Shown here one piece after another: positions 18,574 through 27,966 of a stretch of 64,000 nt of DNA. Every line of letters begins with the position of its first letter. Positions within the stretch are counted from its first letter, which is position 1. Source of the DNA: Fimbriimonas ginsengisoli Gsoil 348 (GTDB taxonomy: Bacteria > Armatimonadota > Fimbriimonadia > Fimbriimonadales > Fimbriimonadaceae); assembly GCA_945881865.1 (NCBI GenBank), contig CAMCVK010000004.1:172779-236778 (forward strand). Reading direction: 5' to 3'. The notes beneath the pieces were generated by a model, which was given only the letters and a program-made list of their open reading frames with translations, made no database searches and was not told the DNA's origin. Position numbers and translations under genes: made by a program.

Positions 18574-20024
18574 ACCGCCAGTTCTTCCAGAACCAGTTTT
18601 TGGGCGAGTTGCGGGTTTGCACGGCCCTCGGACTGCTTCATCACCTGGCCGACGAGAAAGCCCTTGACGCCCTCGTTTCCGCTGCGGAACTTCTCGACGA
18701 TCGCCGGGTTTGCCGCTAGTACACCGCGGACGATCTCGCGAACCGCGTCCTCGTCCGTAATCTGGCCGCCGCCCGCCGCCAGTTCGCTGGGCAGTTTTCC
18801 GCTCTCGAAGCTATCGGCAAAAATAGTCTTGGCCATTTTGCCGTTGATCTGGCCCTCGGCGAGAATGCGAAGCAAATCGACGATGTGGGCCGGCGTAACG
18901 TTGCTTTCGGCGGCGGCCTGGCCGCTCTCGTTGAGCAAGCGCGCAAACTCCGAGTTCATCCAGTTGCAAACGCCCTTGGGGTCACCGCCCAGCTGAACGC
19001 ACGCCTCGAAGTAGGTCGCCCAGTCGCGGTCGGCAACCAGAACGCTGGCGTCGTAAGTGCTCAGCCCTAGGCTGTCCTGATAGCGTCGCAGCTTGGCCAA
19101 AGGCAGCTCCGGCAGGCTAGCCCGGAGGTCGGCAATCGTGGCCTCGTCGAACTGCATCGGGATCAGGTCGGGGTCCGGGAAGTATCGGTAGTCATTTTCC
19201 GATTCCTTCAATCGCATTGCAAAGCTTGCTTCCCGCTGCTCGTTCCAGCCGCGTGTTTCTTGCAACACGATTCCGCCCTCGTCCAACACGGCCGTCTGAC
19301 GCCGGACTTCGAACGCCACGCCAAGCTGCACGCTTCGGAAGGAGTTGAGGTTTTTCAGCTCGCTCTTGGTGCCCAGCTTGTCGACGCCGAACGGCCGAAT
19401 CGAAATGTTCGGCTCACAACGCAAAGAGCCTTCTTCCATCTTTCCATCACAAACGCCAAGGTAAAGCAGAATCAAGCGCAGCTGGGTTAGGTATTCCTTG
19501 GCCTCGTCGGGCGTGCTGATGTCGGGCACACCGGTCTCGGGGTTGAACCCGGTGACGATCTCCATGAGCGGGGTTCCGGCGCGGTTGTAGTCCACGCCGC
19601 TGCCGCCGTTGGGCAGGTGCATCAGCTTGCCGGTGTCTTCTTCCAGGTGCACGCGCCGAATCGTAATACGCTTCAGGCCGCCCTCGGCGGTCGGAATCTC
19701 GAGAAATCCGTGGTAGCCCAGCGGATTCGTCTCGCCGTATTGGCTGACCTGGTAGCCCTTGGGGAGGTCGGGATAGAAATAGTTTTTGCGGTGGAAAACG
19801 CTTTCCATCGCGATTTTGCAGTTGAGGGCGAGCGCGGTGCGCAACACCATCTCGACGGCCGCACGGTTCGGCACGGGCAAGGTTCCGGGCAGGCCCAGGC
19901 ACACGGGGCAGACGCGCGTGTTGGCCTCGCCGCCGAAGCTCACCGGGCACCGGCAGAACATCTTCGTCCGCGTGGCGAGTTCGGCGTGAACCTCCATGCC
20001 GACGCTTGGGATGTAGTTTGCCAT
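18570..20024 (-). CDS. gatB: Asp-tRNA(Asn)/Glu-tRNA(Gln) amidotransferase subunit B
   Basis: Subunit of GatCAB, which amidates mischarged Glu-tRNA(Gln) and Asp-tRNA(Asn). 484 residues. The N-terminal cradle domain starts [20 protein letters not shown], whose cysteines with [12 protein letters not shown] form the zinc site. Kinase-like motifs [17 protein letters not shown] and [10 protein letters not shown] follow. The C-terminal YqeY-like tail domain (about 340-480) contains [12 protein letters not shown]. Length is standard. gatA and gatC are not adjacent. Downstream on the + side of its start lies the 20.1-20.7 kb repeat region. Confidence 0.97.
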   Translation of the reverse strand: MANYIPSVGMEVHAELATRTKMFCRCPVSFGGEANTRVCPVCLGLPGTLPVPNRAAVEMVLRTALALNCKIAMESVFHRKNYFYPDLPKGYQVSQYGETNPLGYHGFLEIPTAEGGLKRITIRRVHLEEDTGKLMHLPNGGSGVDYNRAGTPLMEIVTGFNPETGVPDISTPDEAKEYLTQLRLILLYLGVCDGKMEEGSLRCEPNISIRPFGVDKLGTKSELKNLNSFRSVQLGVAFEVRRQTAVLDEGGIVLQETRGWNEQREASFAMRLKESENDYRYFPDPDLIPMQFDEATIADLRASLPELPLAKLRRYQDSLGLSTYDASVLVADRDWATYFEACVQLGGDPKGVCNWMNSEFARLLNESGQAAAESNVTPAHIVDLLRILAEGQINGKMAKTIFADSFESGKLPSELAAGGGQITDEDAVREIVRGVLAANPAIVEKFRSGNEGVKGFLVGQVMKQSEGRANPQLAQKLVLEELAV

Positions 20025-20155
20025 TAGACCGGGGAGTTTACTTCCGGTCCCTGCCGCCGTGGTGCGGTTTGAACCGCGACGGGGCGTGTGTCTGAACCCC
20101 TTTCCGAGCGGAGAAGGACTTTCATGCTCGAGTTTCGAACCGCGTCGTGACTTGT

Positions 20156-20374
20156 GTCTGAACCCTTCTCCCAGGGGAGAAGGGCAGGGATGAGGCTGCT
20201 GCTATCAAATCCTAATTGGCAAAGCAAGTCACCTTGCCAATCCTAGGTGGGCGTCTCCGCCTCATCCTAATCCTTCTCCCGAGGGAGAAGGACTTTCAGA
20301 GTCATCATATCCGCACATGCGATAAATTCCCCCTCCCCCACGGTTCCCCCGCTTCGCAGGGGCACCATCTCGGA
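20156..20374 (+). repeat. Family 2 repeat, copy 1
   Basis: Begins gtctgaacccttctccc and ends ggcaccatctcgga. Internal landmarks shared with copy 2, in order: a gaagggcagggatgaggct block, tcaccttgccaatcc, ccgcctcatccta, tccttctcccNNggagaag, attccccctcccccacggtt, and cgcttcgcaggggcacc. Flanked by low-similarity spacer on both sides. Confidence 0.75.
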
Positions 20375-20427
20375 GTGCGAAACGGGAAAAGCCACCCGTC
20401 GTCTACGGAATCTGGGATTGGCTGGGC

Positions 20428-20644
20428 GTCTGAACCCTTCTCCGAGCAGAGAAGGGCAGGGATGAGGCTTAAGCTAGAAAATAGTAATCCATAATTCCAC
20501 TCACCTTGCCAATCCAATGTGGCCGTTTCCGCCTCATCCTAGTCCTTCTCCCAAGGAGAAGGACTTTCAGATTCATGATATCCACACTTGCAATAATTCC
20601 CCCTCCCCCACGGTTTTCCCGCTTCGCAGGGGCACCATCTCGGA
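20428..20644 (+). repeat. Family 2 repeat, copy 2
   Basis: Same order of landmarks as copy 1 and the same orientation, 54 bp further on, with scattered substitutions and short indels. Because the two copies differ at many positions they are an old tandem-like duplication or two separate insertions. Confidence 0.75.
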
Positions 20645-20702
20645 TTGGCGGAGAAGCGTACGGTTCCCCCTTTCAAGGGGAACCATCTTCCGGAGAGGAC
20701 GG

Positions 20703-21743
20703 TCAGACCGCGGCGGCGAGGGTGGCCAGTACTTCGGCGGTTTGGTCGAACGACAGGCAGGCGTCCGTGACGCTTTGCCCGTAGACCAGCGGCTGACCCG
20801 CCACCGCGTCCTGACGGCCTTCCACCAAGAAGCTCTCCACCATCACGCCAAAGATCGGCGAATCCGGCAAGCGCAACTGATCGGCTACGTCGGCCGCGAC
20901 CGCCATCTGCCGGCGGTGGTCCTTCGCGCTGTTGGCGTGGCTGAGGTCGATCATCACGCGGTTGGGCAGGCCCTCTTTCACCAGCTGAAGGTGCGCCGCC
21001 GAAACATGCTCGGCCTCAAAATTTGGCCCGGTGCGCGACCCGCCCCGCAAAACCACGTGGCAGCTGGGGTTGCCGGCGGTTTGCACGATGGCACTGATTC
21101 CGTCGCGCGTGGTGCCCGGAAACCAGTGCGGGCTGCGGGCGGCCTTCATGGCATCAATCGCAATCTGCACGTTGCCGTCGGTGGCATTTTTGAACCCAAC
21201 CGGCATGGAGAGGCCGCTTGCGAGCTCGCGGTGCGTTTGGCTTTCGGCGGTTCGCGCGCCGATGGCGCCCCAACAAATGAGGTCGGCGATGTGCTGCGGA
21301 ACGGTCGTATCCAGGAATTCTGTGGCCGTCGGCAAGCCAACGTTCACGACGTCGATCAGCAGTTTTCGCGCGAGTTTGAGGCCCTCGTTGATGCGGAAAG
21401 AGCCATCCATACGGGGGTCGTTGACCAAACCCTTCCAGCCAATCGTGGTGCGCGGCTTCTCGAAGTAGCAACGCATAACCACCAGCAAACGGTCGTTGAA
21501 CTCGTGCGAAAGCTTTTTGAGCCGCTTCGCGTAGTCGAGGGTGGCTTCCGGGTCGTGAACCGAGCACGGGCCGACGACAACGAGCAACCGAGGATCGTGA
21601 CCAAAAAGGCACGCCTCGACCTCGGCGCGCGCGCGCAAAATCAGCGCGGCGGCCGTCTCGGAAACAGGAAAGTCTTCCGCCAAAATAGCCGGTGGCAAAA
21701 GAGGGCGGACGGCCTTTACGCGTAGGTCGCCGGTGGGTTGCAT
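20703..21743 (-). CDS. aroG: 3-deoxy-7-phosphoheptulonate synthase (DAHP synthase, class I)
   Basis: First step of the shikimate pathway, joining phosphoenolpyruvate and erythrose 4-phosphate. 346 residues from ATG 21743. Class I alpha (AroFGH-type) signatures: VVVGPCSVHDPEA, MRCYFEKPRTTIGWKGL, GARTAESQTHRELASGLS, VGFKNATDG, the KPRTT and metal-binding cysteine region, and MIDLSHANS. There is no fused chorismate mutase or ACT domain; feedback sensing in this class is through the core and N-terminus. Divergent from the metal ATPase, with a ~95 bp shared upstream region. Confidence 0.96.
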   Translation of the reverse strand: MQPTGDLRVKAVRPLLPPAILAEDFPVSETAAALILRARAEVEACLFGHDPRLLVVVGPCSVHDPEATLDYAKRLKKLSHEFNDRLLVVMRCYFEKPRTTIGWKGLVNDPRMDGSFRINEGLKLARKLLIDVVNVGLPTATEFLDTTVPQHIADLICWGAIGARTAESQTHRELASGLSMPVGFKNATDGNVQIAIDAMKAARSPHWFPGTTRDGISAIVQTAGNPSCHVVLRGGSRTGPNFEAEHVSAAHLQLVKEGLPNRVMIDLSHANSAKDHRRQMAVAADVADQLRLPDSPIFGVMVESFLVEGRQDAVAGQPLVYGQSVTDACLSFDQTAEVLATLAAAV

Positions 21744-21838
21744 CAAGCGGTTGTAAGTATGGCCGTTTTTCGAAGGCCCAGACCAAGAAACGAATGTGGG
21801 AATGCAGAGGATTTTTGCTTCATACTAGAAATGCGTCT

Positions 21839-23761
21839 ATGAGTTCCACATCGGCCCCTCGCGTTCCTTCGTTTTTGCGCGGACCGCTGTTTGCCAATCT
21901 TCAGGCGACGCTGACGACGCTATCGGCGGTTTTTCTGGTCGCGGCCTTTGTGCCGGGCGTCGAATACTTGGCCTACCTTTCCTGCCTTTTCGGCGCCTAC
22001 TATGCCGTTAAGAGCACGCTGGAATCGCTGCGCGCGCGCGAACTCGACGTCAACTTTTTGATGGTTTTGGCGGCGGTTGGGGCGGTCGCCATCGGTGAAG
22101 CGCGAGACGCCGCCGCGCTTCTATTCCTTTTTGGGCTAAGTAGCACGCTCGAATCTTTCGCGATGGCCAGGACGAAATCGGCCATCGAGAGCCTGGTGAA
22201 GTTGCGACCCGCCCAGGCGAGGCGTGTTTCGGCGAATGGATCGGTTGAAATGGTCGCCGTCGAACAACTCGCAATCGACGACCGAATCGTGGTTCACGGG
22301 TTCGAAGGCGTTCCGGCGGATGGCGAGGTCGCGGACGGCGCCTCGTCGGTGGACGAGAGCGCCCTCACCGGCGAGGCCGCCCCGATTCAGAAGGTTGTCG
22401 GCAGCCCGGTCACCGGCGGCACGCAGAACCTGGAAGGCACGCTCACGATCCGCGTGCTCAAGACGGTTGGCAACAGCGCGCTCGACCAGATCGTCGCGCT
22501 GGTCCAAAACGCGCAGGACAATAAGGCCAGCGGCGAGCGGCTGAGCACCTGGTTCGGGCAGCGTTACACGGTTTTTGTTCTGGTCGCTTTCCTCGTTTCT
22601 TGGGGCGTGCGATTGGGCCTTCGACAGCCGCCGACGGACGCCTTCTATCAATCGCTGACTCTCTTGGTTGGCCTCAGTCCGTGCGCCTTGGTGATCTCGA
22701 CGCCGGCCAGCACACTCAGCGCGCTGGCAAACGCAGCCTGGAACGGCATCTTAGTGCGCGGCGGGGAGTTCATCGAAAAAGCGGGCGAAGTCACGCTGGT
22801 GGCGATGGACAAAACCGGCACGCTTACCAAAGGAAAACCTCGTTTGGTAGAGATGGTGGTTCAGCCACGCGAAGGCGCGTTGCAGCGTTGGAATCCTGAG
22901 CAACCGCTCGATCCGCTAGTGCAGAAAACCCTCGGCGAAGTTGCGGCCATCGAGTCTTTCTCGGCGCATCCCTTGGCATTGGCGGTGGTTAGGTCCGCCG
23001 AAGGATTCCCGCATCCTGTCGGCGAAGGGGTGGAAACCGTGCCCGGCATGGGCCTGGTTGGCCGGTGCGAGGGGCGGGCCATCGCCGTCGGAAACGACAC
23101 GCTCCTAACTCGGGAGGGCCATCCGGTCCCGACAGAAATCACGGAAGTTCTCAGTTCATGGAAGCGGGCGGGACGGACGGTCGTGCTTGCGGCAACTGCC
23201 GACTACACCGCCGCGTTCTCATTTGAAGACGAAATCCGTCCGGAGGCAAAGGCCGTGATTCAGGAGCTTCGAGATCTCGGCGTTCGCCATATCGTGGTCC
23301 TCACGGGTGATAAAGCGGAAACCGCCGCCTCGGTCGCCGCCACCGTCGGAATCACCGAGGTTCACGCCGGGCTGCTTCCTGGCGACAAAACGGAGATGGT
23401 TCAAAAACTGGCGGCGACCGATCGCGTGATGATGGTGGGAGACGGAGTCAACGATGCGCCGAGCTTGGCGTCGGCGAGCGTCGGCGTGGCGATGGGCGGT
23501 CTCGGCTCGGACGTTGCTTTAAACGCAGCCGACGTAGTCCTGATGCACGACCGGCTCGACCGGATTCCGCAGCTCATTCGGCTCGGCCGGCGAACCAAGC
23601 GCATCATTACCGCGAACCTGGTGCTCGCCTCGGGCATGATCCTCACACTGACGATCGCCTCGTTTACCGGCAAGCTGCCGTTGCCCATTGCCGTTTTGGG
23701 CCACGAGGGCTCCACCGTTCTTGTTATCCTAAACGGGCTGCGACTTTTGCGTGGCAAATAG
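21839..23761 (+). CDS. P1B-type heavy-metal-transporting ATPase (P1B-4-like)
   Basis: Exports a transition metal by ATP hydrolysis. 640 residues from ATG 21839 (MSSTSAPRVPSFL). Order: two leading membrane segments, actuator domain with TGEAAPI, the transport-site SPCALV (about 280), phosphorylation site DKTGTLTKG (about 323), HPLA, hinge GDGVNDAPSLA (about 534), and a last-helix HEGST (about 621). SPC plus HEGST with no N-terminal metal-binding domain is the pattern of subgroup P1B-4 (Co, Fe or Zn efflux). Cadmium/zinc CadA types have CPC instead. Metal specificity remains inference. No metalloregulator gene is adjacent. Confidence 0.93.
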   Translation: MSSTSAPRVPSFLRGPLFANLQATLTTLSAVFLVAAFVPGVEYLAYLSCLFGAYYAVKSTLESLRARELDVNFLMVLAAVGAVAIGEARDAAALLFLFGLSSTLESFAMARTKSAIESLVKLRPAQARRVSANGSVEMVAVEQLAIDDRIVVHGFEGVPADGEVADGASSVDESALTGEAAPIQKVVGSPVTGGTQNLEGTLTIRVLKTVGNSALDQIVALVQNAQDNKASGERLSTWFGQRYTVFVLVAFLVSWGVRLGLRQPPTDAFYQSLTLLVGLSPCALVISTPASTLSALANAAWNGILVRGGEFIEKAGEVTLVAMDKTGTLTKGKPRLVEMVVQPREGALQRWNPEQPLDPLVQKTLGEVAAIESFSAHPLALAVVRSAEGFPHPVGEGVETVPGMGLVGRCEGRAIAVGNDTLLTREGHPVPTEITEVLSSWKRAGRTVVLAATADYTAAFSFEDEIRPEAKAVIQELRDLGVRHIVVLTGDKAETAASVAATVGITEVHAGLLPGDKTEMVQKLAATDRVMMVGDGVNDAPSLASASVGVAMGGLGSDVALNAADVVLMHDRLDRIPQLIRLGRRTKRIITANLVLASGMILTLTIASFTGKLPLPIAVLGHEGSTVLVILNGLRLLRGK

Positions 23762-23854
23762 AAGCTGCGACAGAGAAAATGATATCGATCATGGGTCATC
23801 TGACGACGCGCAGCCCGTCCGGGTTCAATACCACTAGGACCAAAAAATAGGACC

Positions 23855-25867
23855 ATGGAATACCAGCTAATTTCCGAACCCGAAGGCAACACGCAAAAAC
23901 TTGTGATCGACGGGCGGACGGTGCTGGTGGGCATCCCTAGCGGAGTCACCCTCGACGCCACGGAACCCGCCGTAATGCGGTTCGCTGGTTCGGCTGCCCC
24001 GCGGTCGGTTGTGGCGGTGGGGCACGTGCCGAACGTGGACCGATTTACTAGTTGCCACCGCTACGAACCTTTTTGGATGACGCCAAAGGTGGGATATGAC
24101 CTTCGCGACGTCGCCATCGAAACCCAATATGTGTTGGTTCGCCAGGCGGAAGGCGGCTACGTTTTGCTGGTTCCCATCGTAAAGGACCACGTTCGAACCT
24201 CGCTTCAAGGTTGTGGCACCGGATTGGAACTCGTCGCCGAGACGGGCGATTCGGCAGTTCCGGTCGGTGAGTTTGCCGGGCTGTTTGTTGCGGCGGGTGG
24301 CGACCCGTACGAGCTGATGGCTGAGGCCGCCGCCCGCTTCGCTGACTACATTGGCACGGTTCGCCTCCGCGCCGAGAAGCCGCTGCCCGAGTTTGTAGGC
24401 AAGTTTGGCTGGTGTACGTGGGATGCGTTTTACGGAGAAGTCTCGCCGGAAAACATTCGCGCCGGACTCGAAAGCTTCCGCGAGGGCGGCATCGAGCCGC
24501 GCTACCTCATCATCGACGACGGCTGGCTTTCGACCCGCACCGCCGAAGATGGCTCCAAGCGGCTGAGCGCCTTCGAGCCGAACGAGAAGTTCCCCGGCGG
24601 CCTCGCCCCTACGGTTCAGATGGCCAAAGAGGAGTTTGAAATCGAGACCATGCTCGCCTGGCACGCGATAACCGGCTACTGGGGTGGCGTCGATCCGTCA
24701 TTCGGTGGCTATGGTTCCGAGATCCAAGAGCGAGTTTCGTCGCCAGGGATCTACAGCTACGTTCAAGAGATGCGCTGGTGGGGGCCGGCCATTGGCCTGG
24801 TTCCGAAAGAGAACATCCACCGGTTCTTCCACGACTTCCACCGGTACCTGCGCCAGCAGGGCGTCGACGGCGTGAAAGTGGACGTGCAGGCGCAGCTCGA
24901 GCTCGTGGCCGAAGGATCCGGCGGTCGCGTTGGGCTGATGCAGGCATACCGCGAAGCGCTCGAAGGCTCGGTAGCGGTTCACTTCGAGGGTCGGCTCATC
25001 AACTGCATGTCGCTTGCCAACGAGATGATTTACAACACGCTGGCCAGCAACGTCACGCGGTCTTTCACCGACTTCTGGCCGGACAAACCAGCCTCGCACG
25101 GACTGCATCTTTTTGCCAACGCCCAAAACAGCGTTTGGTTCGGCGAGTTCATCCATCCCGACTGGGACATGTTCCAAAGTGGGCACTCCGCCGGTCCGTT
25201 CCATGCCGCCGGTCGCGCCGTGAGTGGTGGCCCGGTCTATGTTTCCGACAAGCCAGACGGCCACAACTTTGAGGTTCTGAGCAAGTTGGTGGATGCCGAG
25301 GGCGACGTGCTTCTGGCCGACCTTCCGGGCCGACCCACGCAGGACTGCCTCATGCACGACGTCACCAAGGAGGACGTCCTGTTAAAAATCTTTAGCGTTA
25401 ACAACTCCGGCGGGGTCATCGGCGCGTTCAATGCCAAGTTCGATGAAAATGCTCCGGATGCCATGATCGCCGGGCACATTTCACCGTCTGACGTTGCCGG
25501 ATTGGAGGGCGATACCTTCGCGGTGTATGCCCACTCAACGCGCGAGCTAAGGGTGATGGCGGCAACCGAAACCTGGCCGATCGAGCTGCCGCAACTGGGT
25601 TGGGAAGTCTTTACAATTTCGCCGATTGTTGCTGGGGTCGCGCCGATTGGTCCACCGGACAAGCTGAACTCCGGCGCAGCGGCGCTTGCCTTCGGCGACG
25701 GGACGTTCCGGGCCGGAGTCTGGAACGGCGAGTTCTTGGCCTACGCCGCCGAGCGACCGGGCACGGTTCTGGCGGATGGCACCGCGATCGACTTCGAGTA
25801 CGACCCGGAAACGGGCGCCCTGAAGTTCTTCGTCGAACTCGGCCCGGTCGATATCCTGCTGGCGTAA
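23855..25867 (+). CDS. GH36-family alpha-galactosidase / raffinose synthase (Sip1)-like protein
   Basis: 670 residues; a good AGGA ribosome site precedes ATG 23855. The Sip1/raffinose-synthase signatures are present: FGWCTWDAFYGEVSPENI, YLIIDDGWLS, the nucleophile segment GVKVDVQAQ, PDWDMFQSGH, and FHAAGRAVSGGPVYVSDKPD. There is no signal peptide, so it acts in the cytoplasm on an alpha-galactoside or related oligosaccharide. No transporter or sugar regulator is adjacent. The following gap to 26107 has nothing recognisable apart from spacing for the next gene. Confidence 0.9.
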   Translation: MEYQLISEPEGNTQKLVIDGRTVLVGIPSGVTLDATEPAVMRFAGSAAPRSVVAVGHVPNVDRFTSCHRYEPFWMTPKVGYDLRDVAIETQYVLVRQAEGGYVLLVPIVKDHVRTSLQGCGTGLELVAETGDSAVPVGEFAGLFVAAGGDPYELMAEAAARFADYIGTVRLRAEKPLPEFVGKFGWCTWDAFYGEVSPENIRAGLESFREGGIEPRYLIIDDGWLSTRTAEDGSKRLSAFEPNEKFPGGLAPTVQMAKEEFEIETMLAWHAITGYWGGVDPSFGGYGSEIQERVSSPGIYSYVQEMRWWGPAIGLVPKENIHRFFHDFHRYLRQQGVDGVKVDVQAQLELVAEGSGGRVGLMQAYREALEGSVAVHFEGRLINCMSLANEMIYNTLASNVTRSFTDFWPDKPASHGLHLFANAQNSVWFGEFIHPDWDMFQSGHSAGPFHAAGRAVSGGPVYVSDKPDGHNFEVLSKLVDAEGDVLLADLPGRPTQDCLMHDVTKEDVLLKIFSVNNSGGVIGAFNAKFDENAPDAMIAGHISPSDVAGLEGDTFAVYAHSTRELRVMAATETWPIELPQLGWEVFTISPIVAGVAPIGPPDKLNSGAAALAFGDGTFRAGVWNGEFLAYAAERPGTVLADGTAIDFEYDPETGALKFFVELGPVDILLA

Positions 25868-26107
25868 ATTCGCGGCGTGTCTCGCGGCCCATGAGGGTTC
25901 GATGGCACTGGTCCGAGAGCGGGACCGGAGATACTCGGCGAAGGTTCGATCTCCGTGACATCAAGCCGGGATCGAAGGCAGTCGCCGCAGTGACAAGCGG
26001 TTTGGTTCATCCGTCACCTAAACGCGCGTCTACCTACACGAAGGAGCTCAAAGCAAGACGTTTTTGTGTTTGCTGCTCGCCCGGTACGCCACCGGGAGGC
26101 TGGCTAC

Positions 26108-27490
26108 GTGCGTCTTTTCTCGATCCTTTTTGCCATGGCAACTGCTTCCTTTGCGGTCGCGGGCCCGGTTCGCCTTGCTACGAATCTGTATACGCCGGTT
26201 GCCGGATCAACGATGAAAATCGTCGAGGCGGTGACGGCAACCGACGGCGGGCTTTACGTTTACTCGTACCGTCAAAGCGGCGGCGTTTCGATGAACGCCG
26301 TATTCACGAGCTTTGCGCCCACGGGGATTCGACGGTGGTCAAAGACCATCGTTCAGCCGACTTACCCGCTGAACGCCGCCGAAGACATGATGAAGTGTGT
26401 GGTGTTGTTGCCCACTTCAGACAACGGCGTTATCCTCATCCACCCGAGACCTGCCGACCCGGCCATCCCTCTGGTCACGAAAGACCTGAATATCCGTCGA
26501 TTCAAATCGGACGGAACTCAAACGGCCCAATCCGGTCTCGGCCCGAAACTCTTCGCCGAAAACTGGATCGGAGACGTTGTCTCCGTTAGTGCCGCAATCG
26601 GCACCGGCGGCAAGTTGCATGTAACCGGCAACTGGGTTGCTCCCTTCCCTCCGTCGCTTCGCCTCGTAGGGCCAAAGTCGCCGGGAGGCGCGTTCAACTT
26701 CGAGCTGAATGCCTCGACGCTAGCCATGGAGAAGGCGGTAACCGAGGCCGACTTCCTCCTGGATGACGCCCGTGGCGCGACTTATGTTTGGACGCGGAAT
26801 CGCGGAATTGTTGCGGGCGGAGTGGGCGTGGTCGCAAGATACGACTACAATCGGCGGGTCGACGTCGTCGATGACGGCGTCCCATTCAAGTCCATCTACA
26901 CGCAGCGGTACGCGACCAATCTGAACGGAGACTCGTATCCCCTCGAGCACCCGTACCTTCTTTCCGGCCTGATGGACGCACCGTCTCAGGATATGGCCCT
27001 TTCAGATGGAACGATCGCCTCGGCCTTTGCCATTGATACGAATCCTTTTCTGTTGACCATCTCCGACGGCGGCAACCGAACACGAGTGGGAGACTCGCTG
27101 GGCCCGATCTATGTGGAGGCATTCAAGGACTCCACCCTAGCGACTATGACCGATGGATTCTTTTCTGGATTGCCAGACCGGCAAGTTCTTACGGTGGTTT
27201 CCCGTTTCCTCGAACTAACGAAAAATGCAACCGTAGAGATGGTACTTCCTTCGGACGGATCATCGCTGTGGAATTTGCGAAACGCGCGAGCCAGTGTTGA
27301 TCGAGAGGCGTTGTACATCCCTGGCGGGTCCGGCGAATTGCCCACCCAGGTTTCCGCTGGTACGCGGATCAACATCTCCAGACAGTATTTCTACGATTAC
27401 ACGCAGGTTAAGGCCGTCGACCAGGTCTATACGCTTTATCCCAACATTGCCGGTGGGACCTATGAATACATACTGCCAACCGTCGACTGA
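26108..27490 (+). CDS. Secreted protein interrupted by an in-frame TGA (N-terminal part)
   Basis: 460 residues from GTG 26108, chosen because it gives a clean signal peptide (MRLFSILFAMATASFAVAG); an upstream GTG at 26066 adds a non-signal leader. The mature part looks like a beta-propeller or delta-60-type repeat protein (YVYSYRQSGGVSMNAVF, IRRFKSDGTQTAQSG, GGVGVVARYDYNRRVDVV). I do not recognise a named family. The frame ends at TGA 27488-27490, but the same frame continues open for a further 134 codons with normal-looking protein, so this is probably the front of a longer gene (see next entry and findings). Confidence 0.65.
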   Translation: MRLFSILFAMATASFAVAGPVRLATNLYTPVAGSTMKIVEAVTATDGGLYVYSYRQSGGVSMNAVFTSFAPTGIRRWSKTIVQPTYPLNAAEDMMKCVVLLPTSDNGVILIHPRPADPAIPLVTKDLNIRRFKSDGTQTAQSGLGPKLFAENWIGDVVSVSAAIGTGGKLHVTGNWVAPFPPSLRLVGPKSPGGAFNFELNASTLAMEKAVTEADFLLDDARGATYVWTRNRGIVAGGVGVVARYDYNRRVDVVDDGVPFKSIYTQRYATNLNGDSYPLEHPYLLSGLMDAPSQDMALSDGTIASAFAIDTNPFLLTISDGGNRTRVGDSLGPIYVEAFKDSTLATMTDGFFSGLPDRQVLTVVSRFLELTKNATVEMVLPSDGSSLWNLRNARASVDREALYIPGGSGELPTQVSAGTRINISRQYFYDYTQVKAVDQVYTLYPNIAGGTYEYILPTVD

Positions 27491-27895
27491 AAAGTATGGA
27501 GCGTCGGCAACGACGGAGCCGGGAAGCTAGCGGCAAGCCTGTGGCAAGAACCGGAGGTCCTCATCGGAATTAGCGGGCCGGTAGAGACCATCTACACGAC
27601 GGGCGCGGTCGAGGCCGGAAACACGGTGAAGTTGAAACTCCACTTCGGAAAGCCGATCCCAATCTTTCCCGGCCCCTTCACCGACTACGTGGCCACGATC
27701 AAACTCGACGGCTCGAAGTTCACCACCAGTTCGCTGAGAGTGTCCGTGCCGGCGGGACATACCGTCTGGGAAGGAACGGTTCAGACGAAAGCTACCGCAA
27801 GGCCGGGGCCAAGCATCGTGTCGGTGGAAACAAACCCGAGGTTCGACCAAAAAGCAAGACACACCTGCGTTATCAACATCGTCGAACCGAACTAG
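27491..27895 (+). pseudogene. C-terminal continuation of the secreted protein after the in-frame TGA
   Basis: Same reading frame as the gene above, open from AAA 27491 to TAG 27893. The translation begins KVWSVGNDGAGKLAASLW and contains a beta-sandwich-like module (VEAGNTVKLKLHFG, VSVPAGHTVWEGTV, VETNPRFDQKARHTC). An internal GTG at 27626 could start a separate 89-residue product, but that would begin mid-domain and has no ribosome site or signal. Best read as the tail of one gene broken by a single TGA in place of a sense codon, or as a readthrough product. Confidence 0.6.
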
Positions 27896-27906
27896 CTGGG
27901 CTTGGA

Positions 27907-27934
27907 CTAGCGGTGAGTTTTTGCTCACCGCTAG
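27907..27934 (+). terminator. Perfect 11-bp stem-loop, probable transcription end
   Basis: ctagcggtgag / ctcaccgctag with a six-base loop, 11 bp after the TAG at 27895 and before the next gene at 27967. It lacks a following T-run, so the end may be factor-assisted. Confidence 0.55.
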
Positions 27935-27966
27935 CCAATTTCGGCGGCGGCGGCTAAGATAGTTAG

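Larger units (their letters stand above)
20088..20684. repeat. Non-coding repeat region between gatB and aroG (family 2 repeats)
   Basis: This stretch has no credible gene. It holds two imperfect direct copies of a ~218 bp unit (listed separately), a partial third copy at about 20088-20125, and a short palindrome at 20662-20684 (ggttcccc / ggggaacc). Each unit contains palindromes of the form ccttctccc-ggga-gaagg next to cctcatcc / ggatgagg. Repeats of this look are scattered in many bacterial genomes as REP/MITE-like elements. The palindrome at 20662 lies just after the aroG stop and could end that transcript. Confidence 0.7.

Noticed and set aside
27626..27895. Separate 89-residue gene
   Set aside because: Starts in mid-domain with no ribosome site; better explained as the continuation of the upstream frame past a TGA.
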